Origin: Pyrinomonadaceae bacterium
Lineage (GTDB): Bacteria; Acidobacteriota; Blastocatellia; Pyrinomonadales; Pyrinomonadaceae
Assembly (NCBI GenBank): GCA_019694395.1
Contig: JAIBCC010000013.1
Span: forward strand, 1-64,000
Length of the DNA stretch: 64,000 bases
Direction of reading: 5' to 3'
The notes beneath the pieces are model-generated. The model was not told the DNA's origin, did not search any database, and saw only the letters and a list, made by a program, of their open reading frames with translations. Position 1 is the first letter of the stretch, and each line of letters starts with the position of its first letter. This document shows, piece after piece, positions 52,843-63,438 of the stretch. The translations under genes were made by a program, and so were the position numbers.

Positions 52843-55047
52843 TTATTTATGATTCTCGTCAAAACTACCGATTCCTCTGGCAAAATCATCTAATAAATCA
52901 ATCTTTTTATAATCTTCTAAGGTTTTGAGCGGTTTTTCCACGCCTTTGGGTAAGGGAAGCTGGTTGAGCGATTGAAAATAACTCAAACTTGCGTCTTTCC
53001 ACCAAATCGCATCCCGTTCTTGAATGGCTAATTTGCGCGAAATTCTTTCAAACCGTTCGTCATCTATTTTACCTTTTAATTTTTCCCAATCCTTGCGGGT
53101 TTGCCTCGCCCAATTAACTCCGTTTTGATAATGCAAAGCCAGTTCTTCCCACAAAGTTTTGCCGGATTTCATTTTATAAGTCCACGGAACGTGTTGAAAC
53201 CAAAGCAGATATTTGTCGGGAATCCGTTTCAAATCCGAAAATTCATCACGCACAGCAGGGAAGTATTGACTGACCGTATTGCTACCTGTTTTGGTGCGGT
53301 CAAATCCTATTCCTTTTTCATCCGCTTTGTTGTAATAGGTTGGATTCCAATCATCACGGGAATAAGTGTTCCACCAAGGAGCAGGACCGTAATGATGTCC
53401 GCCCCACATTTGATGATGTAAACCAAGCGGAGTCATATAATTAACTAATTCATTATGTGATGTAAGCAGAATTTTGGAAATTAACGCAACTTCTTTTGGC
53501 TCGCGTGTCAAAGTCATTTTTATCCATTCATCGGCAATTTGTTGAGAAGTGATTTCGTGATTCCAAGCCAATCGCCCGAATGAATACCAGTTTGCCTGTA
53601 AAAAATCGTGTCCTGTCCAGTTTTGATCGGTTCCCGTGTTGGCAACTCCGGCAATTCCGGTTAATTTACTTCCGAAAAGAGTGCCGTCGGCAACTTTGGC
53701 AACGGTAGAACCTTTACCTTTGGCAAAAGTGTCGGAATCCAAAACTTCGCGCCACATATCCGCCAAAAAAACCAGGTGATTTGAAAAGCCTAAATATTCC
53801 TGCGTGATTTGCAGTTCGGGCATCATATTTGTTTTGGGCATTGCACCAAAAAGTGGGTGGAAAGGTTCACGCGGTTGAAAATCAATTGGACCGTTTTTCA
53901 CCTGCAAAAGCACATTGGAGGCAAATTTTCCGTCAAACGGCTGCAAATTTTCGTATGCAGCTCCGGCTCGGTCATAGCCCGGTTTCATATCGTAAACAAA
54001 AGCCCGCCAAATAACGATTCCGCCGTGCGACGCAAGTGCTTCCGCCAGCATATTCGCGCCGTCAACGTGATTTCGGTTGTAGGTGCGCGGTCCCGGTTGC
54101 CCTTCGCTGTTTGCTTTGACAAGAAAACCGCCGAAATTCGGAATGACTAAGTAAATCTCGGCGGCTTTTTGTTTCCACCAGTTTTTCACGCCTTGATCAA
54201 ACGGGTCAGCGGTCAATAACCCGCCTAATTCCATCGGAGCGGAAAATCTGGCAGAGAAAAAAACTTTGATTCCGTAAGGACGAAAAACATTGGCAATGGC
54301 GGCAACTTTTTTCAAATATTCAGGCGTTAAAATTTGGGCATTGGCATTGACGTTATTTAAGGAAACAGCGTTGATGCCGATTGAGGCATTGGCGCGGGCG
54401 TAATCACGATAACGCGAATCAATTTTGTCGGGCAATTCCGACCATTTCCACAAAGATTTTCCGGCGTAACCCCGCTCGATTGAACCGTCCAGATTGTCCC
54501 AATGATTCAACATCCGCAGTTTAATTTTCGGCTTTTCGGTAATATTCAAATTTGAAATCGGTTGCAAGGTTTGCAGTAATCTCAGAAAATGAAAAGCTCC
54601 GTAAAGTGTTCCAATTTCATCATTTGCGGCGATTATGGTAACTTTTTTGTTTTGGATCGTAGCCGAACGGATGATAAATCCTTCTTTGCTAAGATTTCCA
54701 AGAGGTAATTTCAAATCAGCAATATATTTAGTGCTTTTTGGAGTTCCGACAATTAAAAGTCCGTTTTTAATTGGTGAATTTCCGGCAATATCTAAACCAA
54801 GCAATCCCTTCAAACCGGTTTTTAATTCATCAAGTGTTACATCAGCGGAAGTTCCAGCAGTTAAATTAAGATAAATTGAGTTTATTTGCTTTCGATAAAT
54901 CCTGGCATTTTGTTCAGGCAAAGCATCATAACGCAACCACAACCGATAGCCATCTTCGGCTTTTACTGTTGAAAACAACAACATTACCGCAAAAATTGCA
55001 ATGAAAATTTTTGCCTTTTTACTTTTTACTTTTGCCTTTTTCCTCAT
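52843..55047 (-). CDS. alpha-glucuronidase (GH67)
   Basis: 734 residues with a signal peptide (lysine-rich n-region, ending STVKA). The GH67 barrel has [14 protein letters not shown] (acid Glu), [10 protein letters not shown] (catalytic Asp) and [13 protein letters not shown] (catalytic Glu), all matching the family. It removes 4-O-methyl-glucuronic acid from the ends of xylo-oligosaccharides. A beta-structured N-domain (about 30-150) is typical. The first codons are made of repeated AAAAG units; the signal peptide is still plausible. The start overlaps the deacetylase stop by four bases (ATGA). Confidence 0.95.
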   Translation of the reverse strand: MRKKAKVKSKKAKIFIAIFAVMLLFSTVKAEDGYRLWLRYDALPEQNARIYRKQINSIYLNLTAGTSADVTLDELKTGLKGLLGLDIAGNSPIKNGLLIVGTPKSTKYIADLKLPLGNLSKEGFIIRSATIQNKKVTIIAANDEIGTLYGAFHFLRLLQTLQPISNLNITEKPKIKLRMLNHWDNLDGSIERGYAGKSLWKWSELPDKIDSRYRDYARANASIGINAVSLNNVNANAQILTPEYLKKVAAIANVFRPYGIKVFFSARFSAPMELGGLLTADPFDQGVKNWWKQKAAEIYLVIPNFGGFLVKANSEGQPGPRTYNRNHVDGANMLAEALASHGGIVIWRAFVYDMKPGYDRAGAAYENLQPFDGKFASNVLLQVKNGPIDFQPREPFHPLFGAMPKTNMMPELQITQEYLGFSNHLVFLADMWREVLDSDTFAKGKGSTVAKVADGTLFGSKLTGIAGVANTGTDQNWTGHDFLQANWYSFGRLAWNHEITSQQIADEWIKMTLTREPKEVALISKILLTSHNELVNYMTPLGLHHQMWGGHHYGPAPWWNTYSRDDWNPTYYNKADEKGIGFDRTKTGSNTVSQYFPAVRDEFSDLKRIPDKYLLWFQHVPWTYKMKSGKTLWEELALHYQNGVNWARQTRKDWEKLKGKIDDERFERISRKLAIQERDAIWWKDASLSYFQSLNQLPLPKGVEKPLKTLEDYKKIDLLDDFARGIGSFDENHK

Positions 55048-55967
55048 TTTCCTTGAAAAATTTTCTGCACAAAATCCGGTGGTTGCGGAGTTTCAAAATG
55101 TTTTCCCTGACTAAAAGCCCAATGACCGAGCCAATCGGAAGTTGGCGCATATTTATCGGGAAAACGGTAAATTTCATCCTTCAAAGCCTCTTCAACCGTT
55201 ATAAATTGATAGCCCCTGTCCCGAAAAATTTTGATTAGAGCATCAAAATTATCGGCATTCAATTCGTTGGCGTGGAGCAATAAAATATTTTTGATATTGC
55301 GACCGAATAATTCTTTGGAAATCTTTTCGGACGAATCAATTTTCAAAGCCACAAATTTCAAATATTCATCCGAAACCTTTTTTTGAAAGGCTTTATCATT
55401 TTCGTTCAAACCTTTGGCGTAAGAGGCAAGAAACATCCAATCCATCGTGTCCATCGTAATTGGAACGGCTTTGTAGCCTCTTTCTCCAATGAATTTTTCA
55501 AACGAATCTTCCAACTCGCGGGTGTTGCCCATTTGCAAAAAGGGATGACGAAAATATCTCGGTTTGTGGGGTTTCATCAACATTTTTGTGACCGTTTCGC
55601 CGCGAATAAAATCGTCTTCGTAATTCGCCAATGTCGCATCTTTGAATCCCAAATGCGAAAAAGTGTGATTGCCGAGTTCAACTCCGGCATCCGTCCAAAT
55701 TTTCAAAATAGAAATTCTTGCATCAACGTCATTATGTCCGTAAAGTAAGCCTTCATTGACAAATCCGACCATCGGAACTTGATTTTTTTTCAATGACGCA
55801 AGTAATTTTTCGGTCATTTTTTGCAGTCTTTTGGGTTCAAACTGCGGACCATTTAGCGGTAAATCGTCAATCGTGAATGCAATTTGCTTGGGTTGCCCCG
55901 TAACCGCAATTATTGAAAACAATAGACATAAAATTAATTGGCAAAATATCATTTTTTTCAAAATCAT
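55044..55967 (-). CDS. polysaccharide deacetylase (NodB/CE4-like)
   Basis: 307 residues from the ATG at 55967 (a TTG at 55976 is also in frame). Signal peptide to about residue 22. NodB motifs: [11 protein letters not shown] (catalytic and metal Asp), [10 protein letters not shown] (metal His pair) and FRHPFLQMG. The family deacetylates chitin, peptidoglycan or acetylxylan; the GH67 gene overlapping downstream favours acetylated xylan (inference). Confidence 0.9.
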   Translation of the reverse strand: MILKKMIFCQLILCLLFSIIAVTGQPKQIAFTIDDLPLNGPQFEPKRLQKMTEKLLASLKKNQVPMVGFVNEGLLYGHNDVDARISILKIWTDAGVELGNHTFSHLGFKDATLANYEDDFIRGETVTKMLMKPHKPRYFRHPFLQMGNTRELEDSFEKFIGERGYKAVPITMDTMDWMFLASYAKGLNENDKAFQKKVSDEYLKFVALKIDSSEKISKELFGRNIKNILLLHANELNADNFDALIKIFRDRGYQFITVEEALKDEIYRFPDKYAPTSDWLGHWAFSQGKHFETPQPPDFVQKIFQGK

Positions 55968-56014
55968 AACCGACAATTTCCCGGCTTTCCCCTTTACCTT
56001 TACCTTTTTACTTT

Positions 56015-57655
56015 CTAATGATACCGATACAATTTTACCTTTTGAATCGAAAATTTTCCTGTTTCAAGGCGAATATGCCGCCCTTGATGTGTTTGATCAC
56101 CGTTAAGCCAGCGTCCACCGATCCATTTTCCGTTTTCAAAACGTCCTTCCTGTGCGGAAAGAATTCCGACAATCGGTTCACCCGGACTTGCCGCTTCAAA
56201 AACAGTAACAAATCCCGAACCGGCAATTAAAAATTCATCCTTGCCAAGCGCAATAATTAATCCTCCCGACGGCGGAACTACTGTATTTGGAATATTTGCC
56301 GAACGCTCATAGGTAACATTGAGCGCATAACCGTTAAAATAAAATTTTTGGGGAACACGTTGTTCAATCGTTTCCGCCAATAGTCCAATCATCTTGTCTT
56401 TGCCTTGATTTTCGATCAATAACGGTTCAAGCTGGCGCAAAATATCATAACTGTCAGTTAAAATTTTGTTATTTTCATCACTTCCATTTTCGACAAAAAA
56501 CGGACTAAATCCAATTGAGTCGTGCGCTCCGGCAGCATATAAAGCGTTGACTCCGCTCAAGTTATTGAATTGGATTTCGGGAATGAACAAGGGATTCCCC
56601 GAACGGTCATATTTTCGCGTCCAATCGGTAACATTTGGAAAATAAATATCTGGCGAAAGAAAATCAATTTTTGGCGAAGCCGCCCGCCAAACATCAATCA
56701 AATGGGGAAGCGGTCCTGCGCTTGGATATTGTCCTGGTTGATAATTCGGACGAATCAAAGCCGCATTGACATACATCGGCAGCGGATATTCGGCTTTTCC
56801 GGCTTCAGCCACCCGATTTGTATATTTGGCAAAATACCAAGCCATAAAAATTTCTTCTGTCCAGACACTTTTACCGAAAATCTCTTCCCAAGTTCCGTTT
56901 GTTTTGAAACCATTTGCCGCCCAAATCTCACGAAATTCGGGAACAAGCTTGTCACGATTTGCCGAAAGATAATTAATTAATTCGGCTGGAACTGATGAAG
57001 CGTAAAGTTTATTGGCGATTTCGCTTCGGTCGCGTGAATCGGGGATCATTCCGATTTCATTTTCGACCTGCACTAAAATTACTGTGTTTTCCTGTCCGTC
57101 AAATTCTTTCAAATGACGCATCAAAGCCTTAAAAGCCCGGGCATCAGCCGCCACATTTTCTTCGCTGAATGGCGATAAAATCTCCATTCCTTTCCCGTCG
57201 CTGCTTTGTGAACGAGGAAAACGAGCTTGATTTGTTTTAACCCACGGCGGAGTGTAACAGGACATACTGTTTTTCCACGAACCGAACCACAAAGGAACGA
57301 TTTTGAGATTGCATTTCCGCGCATCTCTGATCAATTCATCAATTAGCGAAAAGTCGAATTTACCTTCTTCCCGTTCGATCAATTCCCAATAAAAGGGAAC
57401 TAGAACCGTATTGAGATTCATTTTTGCAAGTTTTTCCCAAATCGGACGCATAAATTCGGCACTGGATGAACTTGAATTTCCAAGCTCGCCTCCGCGAATC
57501 AAAAAAGGTTTTCCATGAACGATTAATTGTGTTGCCGTGCCTTGTTTCCGAAGATATGGAATTGAATTTTGCTGAGCTATAACTAATAAATAATTACTGA
57601 ATAAAAATGAAAAAATAAAAAGTATGAACACCCGCTTGAAAGTAAATATTGGCAT
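56015..57655 (-). CDS. GH35-like/DUF5597 beta-galactosidase-type hydrolase
   Basis: 546 residues, signal peptide ending VIAQ near residue 28. The GH35/GH42-like barrel has LIVHGKPFLIRGGELGNSS, LVPFYWELIEREEG, acid/base Glu in QVENEIGM and nucleophile Glu in IPEIQF. A C-terminal DUF5597 domain (about 415-540) is characteristic of a GH35-like group. It likely removes galactosyl or related side chains from hemicellulose. It starts 20 bases after the terminator that follows the TonB receptor and has no clear ribosome-binding site. Confidence 0.88.
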   Translation of the reverse strand: MPIFTFKRVFILFIFSFLFSNYLLVIAQQNSIPYLRKQGTATQLIVHGKPFLIRGGELGNSSSSSAEFMRPIWEKLAKMNLNTVLVPFYWELIEREEGKFDFSLIDELIRDARKCNLKIVPLWFGSWKNSMSCYTPPWVKTNQARFPRSQSSDGKGMEILSPFSEENVAADARAFKALMRHLKEFDGQENTVILVQVENEIGMIPDSRDRSEIANKLYASSVPAELINYLSANRDKLVPEFREIWAANGFKTNGTWEEIFGKSVWTEEIFMAWYFAKYTNRVAEAGKAEYPLPMYVNAALIRPNYQPGQYPSAGPLPHLIDVWRAASPKIDFLSPDIYFPNVTDWTRKYDRSGNPLFIPEIQFNNLSGVNALYAAGAHDSIGFSPFFVENGSDENNKILTDSYDILRQLEPLLIENQGKDKMIGLLAETIEQRVPQKFYFNGYALNVTYERSANIPNTVVPPSGGLIIALGKDEFLIAGSGFVTVFEAASPGEPIVGILSAQEGRFENGKWIGGRWLNGDQTHQGRHIRLETGKFSIQKVKLYRYH

Positions 57656-57674
57656 AAAGCTAATTTAACTGAAT

Positions 57675-57712
57675 AAAAAGAGTGTAGCTCAAAAAGGATT
57701 TGAACTACACTC
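57675..57712 (-). terminator. rho-independent terminator/attenuator after the TonB receptor gene
   Basis: Minus strand: GAGTGTAG (57705-57712) pairs with CTACACTC (57680-57687), continued by TTTGA/TCAAA after one mismatch, around a five-base loop. A T-run (57675-57679) follows. It separates the receptor from the GH35 gene read in the same direction. Confidence 0.88.
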
Positions 57713-57724
57713 AAATTATTTAGT

Positions 57725-60700
57725 TTAGAAAGAAACTCTGACTGCAAAACGCATATTTCGTTCACCGGTTCCGGTAGTAGATGTTATAAAACCGAAGTTA
57801 CTGTTGTTAATATCTGCTTGCGGGTTGGCAAAATTTGCGTGATTCAGGGCATTTAAAGCTTCTGCACGGAATTGGAGTTTTACATTTTCAGTAATTCTGA
57901 AAGTGCGGAACAAGCCGAGATCCATGTTAAAGAAACCGGGACCACGTAGGTTATTTCTTCCGGCAGAACCAAATCTTTGTGTTCCACCCGAGGCAATATT
58001 GACAATAGCATAGGCTGTTTTGTCAAAATATTGATTTCCGGCTCCGATTCCGCCCAAAATTGCAACGGTTGATTTAACCTGATCGGGAACTTGTCCGCTG
58101 CCGGCTGCGTTTAAGTTTCCGGCAGTTCCTTGAACAACATAAAAAGGTGTTCCGCTCATTATGCTGGCAACTCCATTTAATTGGAATCCGCCAAATATTG
58201 CACTTAAAGCACCTTTGTTAGCCCATTGCTGCCCTTTGCCGAAAGGAAGATCATAAACCCCGTAAAATTGAAGATTTTGAGTTCGGTCGTATCCGGCAAG
58301 TCCTTTATTTCTCTGCTTTTCGGGCATAAATTGAATTCTCGGACCGCCATCGTTATCAGCATAATTAATAGCTTTTGACCATGTATAAGCCATACCGAAA
58401 ACAGAGCTTGCCCAACGTCTTTGCAAAGTTGATTGCAGTGAATCGTAGGTAGTATCCCCGTAAGGCAAGATTTCGGTGATGTCAGAAGCCAAACCGAATT
58501 TGACATTTAATGGTCTTCCCGAATTTCCGGTTCCCGGTGCGCTGGCATTGATGTTTATAAATCCCATCTGTCCCGGTGCACGAGTTCCGACATATCCGAT
58601 GCTTCCTTTGAATTTCCAAGGTAATTCGCGTTCAACGATCAAATTAAACGAATGAATTACATTTCTCATCGGAGTTTTCGGATAAGTTGTAGTTCCGGAG
58701 TTTGACGGTAAATTTAAAACTCCAGCATTCAAATCAGGTGCAACGCTGCTGTTAATTAATCCTTGTCTTAAATTGGTAACCGGAATGAAAGCATTTGCCG
58801 GAGCTGTCATTTCCCAAGCATTAACAACCGGATAAGCATTGCGGAAATCAATGAACGGACGCGGATCGGAAGATTGACCGTAACCGCCCCGAATTACCAT
58901 TTTATCGCCCCATTTATAGGCGATACCAACCCGTGGTAAGAATTTTCCTTTGCCGGATGATGCTCCGGTATTTTCGGGAATTCCACTCAATCCACCGGTA
59001 TAAACCTTGCCGGTATCAGGATCAAAACGGTTAATTCCGGTATTGTCTTTAGTTGGGAAAGGATACAATTCCCAACGTAAACCATAAGTTAAAGTCAAAT
59101 TACGATTGGCTTGCCAATGGTCGCGGGCATAAATCGCATATGACTTCATATAAACCGAATTTGGATTTCGCAATTGGTCAACTTTTCCGGCACGGCTTGG
59201 TAGTCCAAGCAAAAATGCTGCCCATGAATTGAAAAGATTTGCGGGAGTTCCATTTTGCAAAGCTGTGGCGTTTCCGTTGAAAACGAAAGTTCCGCGAACG
59301 GTCTGGAAGGTTCCGCCCTGTGGTTGGAAGTGATTGATTTGTTGGTCTTGATAGTCCAATCCGAAACGGAATGAATGGGCACCTTTCAAGTAAGAAAAGT
59401 TAGTGGCTAATGTATATTGATTGTCTCTGAAAACAAAGGGGTTTCCGGTGTTTGGATTTCCTAAGTTTGCCCAAGTGGTGAATTGAAAAGCAGCTATTCC
59501 GGCTTGTAAACGGTCAGGTCCGTTGGTGCCTGGAATTTTTTGCGTATCCAAACTGAAATTATCATCCAAATCGAATTCCGCTCCAAGATGTTGACGGGTA
59601 TAACCAACTACTGCATCCATCACAAAACTTGGAGAAAAGGTGTAAGTTCCGCCAATACTTGCAACATAAACTTTACCGGGGGCAGTTCCCAATTGACCGC
59701 CGTTAAGTGCATCTCCGCCGGCTTCACCCATCAAAGGCGGTTCAGTGATCAAAGTTGGAGAGTAGCTGAAACGTCCCCACATTTGCATTTTTTCATTTGG
59801 GTTAAAGTTAATCTTGGTATCAAAATTTGTCCGGTCGAATTCTGCTGTTCCGTTTGCAACATAGTTGTTGGTAAATCCAGGCAAATTTGGAAGCGGCATT
59901 CTCTTGATAAGTTCAATTGCAGCAACATCAATTCTGTTAAAAGGAATAATATTGCCTGCAAAAGGAGTTCGTAAAGTTGGATCTGCGTTGGAAGCCGGAT
60001 CGTAAATTGTGGTGCCGGTTCCGCTAAAATCAACTCCTGCAGCAGTTGGGCGAAGTGAACCGGGAGCGATCGAAACCGTATTCAAACGGGAAAGCTGCCT
60101 TCTGGTTGTTTTTTCATAATCAACAAAGAAGAACAGTTTATTTTTACCGCTCCAGACTTTTGGACCACCTTCACCAAAATGAGGTGCATAAATAGGTCCT
60201 CCAATTGCAAAACCGTATTGCGTCAAAATATCCTTGTTTGGTTTTGTTTGAGTGACGGGTTGAAAATAGTTGCGGGCTTTGCCAAATGAACTGTTAGTAT
60301 CATAAAGCCAACCGACTCCATGAAAATCATTGGTTCCTGATTTCAAACTGACGTTGACGGCGGCACCCCCTACCAGTCCTTGTTCCGCATCAAAAGAATT
60401 GGTGGCAATATTAACCTCTTGGATAGCTTCGGCAGTTGGAACATAAGCGGTGTTGGTCGGAAGCCAGGGATAAACCACACTCGCCCCGTCAATTCTGGTA
60501 TTGTTCTGCATTCTGGAAACACCATTGACATTGAAAGAAATTGATCTTTGAGGACTTCCGGCGGCTGAATTTTGTTCACCAGCCAAAACCGACCCCGGAA
60601 CGATTTGCATCAAACTTTGATAGTTTCTTCCGGTGCTGCCTGTGAGAGGTAAATTATTGACCTGTCTGGAAGATTGAGTTGTGGTTACATCCGCTCTGTC

Positions 60701-61219
60701 AGTCTGAATTGTATCACTTGAATCAGCTGTAATGGTGATTGTTTCCTTTACTTCACCCGTTTCAAGTTGAGAGTCATAGCGGGTAATTGTATTTGCGTTT
60801 ATTTGGATTCCATCTTTTAATTGGGTTTTAAACCCATTGACCGAAATTACCACTTTATAAACGCCGGGCTGTAAGTCATTGATTAAAAATGAACCTCTGT
60901 CATCAGTTATCACAGTTTTTGAAATACCTGTTCCAACATTGGTAATTTCAACTTTTGCCCCAGGAATTACGGCATCTTTCGGGTCAGAAACATTGCCGGT
61001 TAAGGAGCCATACAAAACTTGGGCATTTACCAGAATCGGTAAAAATAAAAATGCCAACATAAAAACAATCGTCGGCACAATATTTAATTTTGATAAACCC
61101 TTTTTTGATTTATTTCCGTATTCCCGCCATTTATTTGCGTTTAAATCAATTTGCTGATTATTTGGCAGGGAAAAGAAGTTTTGGAAAATTCTTGATTTTG
61201 ATTTACTGAAACGAAACAT
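57725..61219 (-). CDS. TonB-dependent outer-membrane receptor (Oar-like)
   Basis: 1164 residues. A cytoplasmic N-terminal stretch precedes the signal peptide (about 47-66, ending LVNA), then a carboxypeptidase-regulatory-like domain (about 70-150: GNVSDPKDAVIPGAKVEI), a plug domain and a large beta-barrel ending in an aromatic RVSF. Acidobacteriota have many such proteins; they are thought to import large substrates such as glycans, energised by TonB. The start has AAGGAG. It lies beside xylan-degrading enzymes and divergent to a ROK repressor, so its substrate is probably a xylan or galactan oligosaccharide (inference). Confidence 0.93.
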   Translation of the reverse strand: MFRFSKSKSRIFQNFFSLPNNQQIDLNANKWREYGNKSKKGLSKLNIVPTIVFMLAFLFLPILVNAQVLYGSLTGNVSDPKDAVIPGAKVEITNVGTGISKTVITDDRGSFLINDLQPGVYKVVISVNGFKTQLKDGIQINANTITRYDSQLETGEVKETITITADSSDTIQTDRADVTTTQSSRQVNNLPLTGSTGRNYQSLMQIVPGSVLAGEQNSAAGSPQRSISFNVNGVSRMQNNTRIDGASVVYPWLPTNTAYVPTAEAIQEVNIATNSFDAEQGLVGGAAVNVSLKSGTNDFHGVGWLYDTNSSFGKARNYFQPVTQTKPNKDILTQYGFAIGGPIYAPHFGEGGPKVWSGKNKLFFFVDYEKTTRRQLSRLNTVSIAPGSLRPTAAGVDFSGTGTTIYDPASNADPTLRTPFAGNIIPFNRIDVAAIELIKRMPLPNLPGFTNNYVANGTAEFDRTNFDTKINFNPNEKMQMWGRFSYSPTLITEPPLMGEAGGDALNGGQLGTAPGKVYVASIGGTYTFSPSFVMDAVVGYTRQHLGAEFDLDDNFSLDTQKIPGTNGPDRLQAGIAAFQFTTWANLGNPNTGNPFVFRDNQYTLATNFSYLKGAHSFRFGLDYQDQQINHFQPQGGTFQTVRGTFVFNGNATALQNGTPANLFNSWAAFLLGLPSRAGKVDQLRNPNSVYMKSYAIYARDHWQANRNLTLTYGLRWELYPFPTKDNTGINRFDPDTGKVYTGGLSGIPENTGASSGKGKFLPRVGIAYKWGDKMVIRGGYGQSSDPRPFIDFRNAYPVVNAWEMTAPANAFIPVTNLRQGLINSSVAPDLNAGVLNLPSNSGTTTYPKTPMRNVIHSFNLIVERELPWKFKGSIGYVGTRAPGQMGFININASAPGTGNSGRPLNVKFGLASDITEILPYGDTTYDSLQSTLQRRWASSVFGMAYTWSKAINYADNDGGPRIQFMPEKQRNKGLAGYDRTQNLQFYGVYDLPFGKGQQWANKGALSAIFGGFQLNGVASIMSGTPFYVVQGTAGNLNAAGSGQVPDQVKSTVAILGGIGAGNQYFDKTAYAIVNIASGGTQRFGSAGRNNLRGPGFFNMDLGLFRTFRITENVKLQFRAEALNALNHANFANPQADINNSNFGFITSTTGTGERNMRFAVRVSF

Positions 61220-61586
61220 TTCTTTTCTCCTTTTAAGATTATGCAGATGGTTTAATGACTGTGAACAGATTCAAAATGTATTGATAAGCTTATTTATTTT
61301 TTGAAAATAGAACTCTAAACGCTTGAATAAACTACTTTTAAATAAAAGCAGCCTCAAAAATTCTGAATAAAACATTTATAAAAATGACGACCTTGCTATT
61401 TAGTTCAACTCCACAACAATATACTCAACCTAAATTCTTGTCAATAATTTTTTTTGAAATTAGGAAAATAAAATCTGATATTTTGTTTAATTGAAAGTCG
61501 TTAAGGTTTGCCTTCATTAAAAATATGGTTTGTCTGCAAACAAAAATAATGTATTTTAGAATTATCATCAGTGATAGTTATCAATT
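61220..61586. promoter_or_regulatory. divergent regulatory region, TonB receptor / ROK repressor
   Basis: This AT-rich gene-free stretch of 367 bases carries several small dyads: CTTTTA-N2-TAAAAG (61335-61348), GTTTG-N4-CAAAC (61528-61541) and TATCA-N4-TGATA (61563-61576). GTTTG/CAAAC resembles the GTTTGTTTG-type sites bound by XylR/ROK repressors, and the last dyad overlaps the ROK gene leader. No promoter is called with confidence. Confidence 0.4.
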
Positions 61587-62792
61587 ATGCGGAAAATAAA
61601 TCTGTCGGATTTTCAAATTGCCAAAAGCGAAACTGCGCGGGACATTAATCGCCGGATTATCCTAAATCTAATCCGAATCCGACAACCGATTTCGCGGGCA
61701 GATTTAGCTCGTTTAACCGGATTGCAGCGGAGCACAGTTTCTTTAATAATTGAGCAACTGATTGAGGAACAATGGATTACTGAAGGCGCATTGGGGCATT
61801 TGCCGCGTGGTCGCAAGCCTCGTTTTTTGCACCTTAATAATGAAAGAGCAGGAATTATTGGGGTTAATGTCCGTCCAAAATTAACTACCTTGGCTTTGAC
61901 TGATTTGAACGCTCAATTCATAACTCAGGACTCTTTACCAACTTTTGAAGACCCAAACGAATTTTTACAAGAATTATCAGTCAGAATAAAAAAGCTTCGT
62001 GATTCGCATCCGCAAATTTTTTGCGAGGGGATTGGAGTAGGGGTTCCCGGTCGGGTTGAACGAAAAACTCAGAAACTAATTTTTGCTCCAAATCTTGGCT
62101 GGCGCGATATTGATATAAAAGAATTTTTAGAGAATGCAACTAATCTTCCGGTTGAGGTTGATAATGCAGCTAACTCTTGCGCTTTGTTCGAGTTATGGTT
62201 TGGAAAACATTCCGAAGGAGTCCACGATTTAATTGCTTTAACTGTTTCGGAAGGGATTGGCACTGGGATTATTGCCAACGATCAGCTGGTTTTGGGAGTC
62301 AGCGGGATGGCAGGTGAATTTGGTCATATCTCAATTAATGAAAATGGCGATCTTTGCAGCTGCGGAAATCGAGGTTGTTGGGAAGTTTACGCTTCAAATT
62401 CTGCAACCGTTGATTACTATTCAAAGACAAACGGCAAAAATCAAACGGGCAAAAAAGATGAATCTGTAAAACCAACTTTTGAAGATATTTTGCGACTATT
62501 TGAGTTAGGCGATCCCAAAGCAATTGAATCCATTGAACGAATGGCGCATTATCTCGGATTAGGTATTGCCATGCTTATTACCAGTTTTTCACCGAGCTTA
62601 ATTGTTTGTGTTGGTGAGGTTACGAGCGTTTGGGAGAAGATTGAGCCAATTGTTAAAAAAGAAGTTTCCGAAAGAACCCCGCTTGCGACAAATACTAAAA
62701 TTATTCCAACCAATGAACTTGCCTACCCACGTTTGCGAGGCGCAATTGCCCTCATTTTACAAAAACATTTTGTTGCTCCGCCGGTTGCTTAA
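61587..62792 (+). CDS. ROK-family transcriptional repressor
   Basis: 401 residues. N-terminal winged helix-turn-helix (about 20-75: ISRADLARLTGLQRSTVSLIIEQL), then a ROK sugar-kinase-like domain. The ROK zinc site is CSCGNRGCWE (Cys257, Cys259, Cys264), preceded by GEFGHIS. The kinase ATP signature is degenerate as in NagC/XylR-type regulators. It likely controls the divergent TonB receptor and the following hydrolase genes in response to a sugar. Confidence 0.93.
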   Translation: MRKINLSDFQIAKSETARDINRRIILNLIRIRQPISRADLARLTGLQRSTVSLIIEQLIEEQWITEGALGHLPRGRKPRFLHLNNERAGIIGVNVRPKLTTLALTDLNAQFITQDSLPTFEDPNEFLQELSVRIKKLRDSHPQIFCEGIGVGVPGRVERKTQKLIFAPNLGWRDIDIKEFLENATNLPVEVDNAANSCALFELWFGKHSEGVHDLIALTVSEGIGTGIIANDQLVLGVSGMAGEFGHISINENGDLCSCGNRGCWEVYASNSATVDYYSKTNGKNQTGKKDESVKPTFEDILRLFELGDPKAIESIERMAHYLGLGIAMLITSFSPSLIVCVGEVTSVWEKIEPIVKKEVSERTPLATNTKIIPTNELAYPRLRGAIALILQKHFVAPPVA

Positions 62793-62948
62793 CTGATTCA
62801 TTTAAATTTTTTTTTGTAATTTTTGTGGTTTTCTGTTACTTTGTTGCAGACTAAAACAAATACACATTTAATTTGATTTTTTGATTCCATTATCAAACAT
62901 AAATTTGGTTGTATTTTTTTTGTCAAAATCAATTATCAACAGCGGATT

Positions 62949-63425
62949 ATGAAGAAAAAATTCGTGAAAAAGAAACATTCATCCGAGGACAGTCCAGAAC
63001 TTTATAAAAATCCTAAAAAACCTGTTAAAAAGCCCGTCAAAGATCTTCTAACCAGAATGACTTTAGAGGAAAAATCCGCTCAAATGATGTGCATTTGGCA
63101 ACAAAAACTGAAAAATTGGTTGATGAAGATGGAAACTTTGATTTCATAAAAGCTAAAAAGGCTTTTGGAAAAGGGAACGGAATTGGTCAAATCGGTCGGC
63201 TTAGTGGTGCCGGAACGGGTAACATTCAGACTGATCCTTGAAAAGGTAGAAATGCTCGTCAGCAAGCCAAACTGAGCAACGAAATTCAAAAAATTTTTCG
63301 TGAAAACAGTCGTTTAGGAATACCTGTAATCATTCACGAAGAATGTTTGCATGGGCAGGCGGCAGTTGACGGCGCCAGCTTTCCGCAACCGATTGCGTTG
63401 GGCGCAACTTTTAATGCTCGAATTT
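62949..63425 (+). pseudogene. GH3 glycoside hydrolase remnant
   Basis: The first 66 codons read KKPVKDLLTRMTLEEKSAQMMCIW, the classic GH3 N-terminus. Then a one-base loss near 63100-63110 shifts the frame; the continuation (TEKLVDEDGNFDFIKA, GIGQIGRLSG, RLGIPVIIHEECLHGQAA, FPQPIALGATFN) follows in the next frame. An in-frame TGA at 63239-63241 breaks it again. After about residue 150 the homology stops at a 10-base direct repeat where a transporter remnant begins. The gene is inactivated and truncated; it once encoded a GH3 enzyme of the xylan locus. Confidence 0.85.
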
Positions 63426-63438
63426 ATTGCTCGAATTT
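63416..63438. repeat. short direct repeat at the pseudogene junction
   Basis: GCTCGAATTT occurs at 63416-63425 and 63429-63438, separated by ATT. It sits exactly between the GH3 and transporter remnants and may mark a deletion junction. Confidence 0.7.

Noticed and set aside
61335..61348. CTTTTA-N2-TAAAAG dyad as an operator
   Set aside because: Low-complexity AT-rich sequence; such dyads arise often by chance here.
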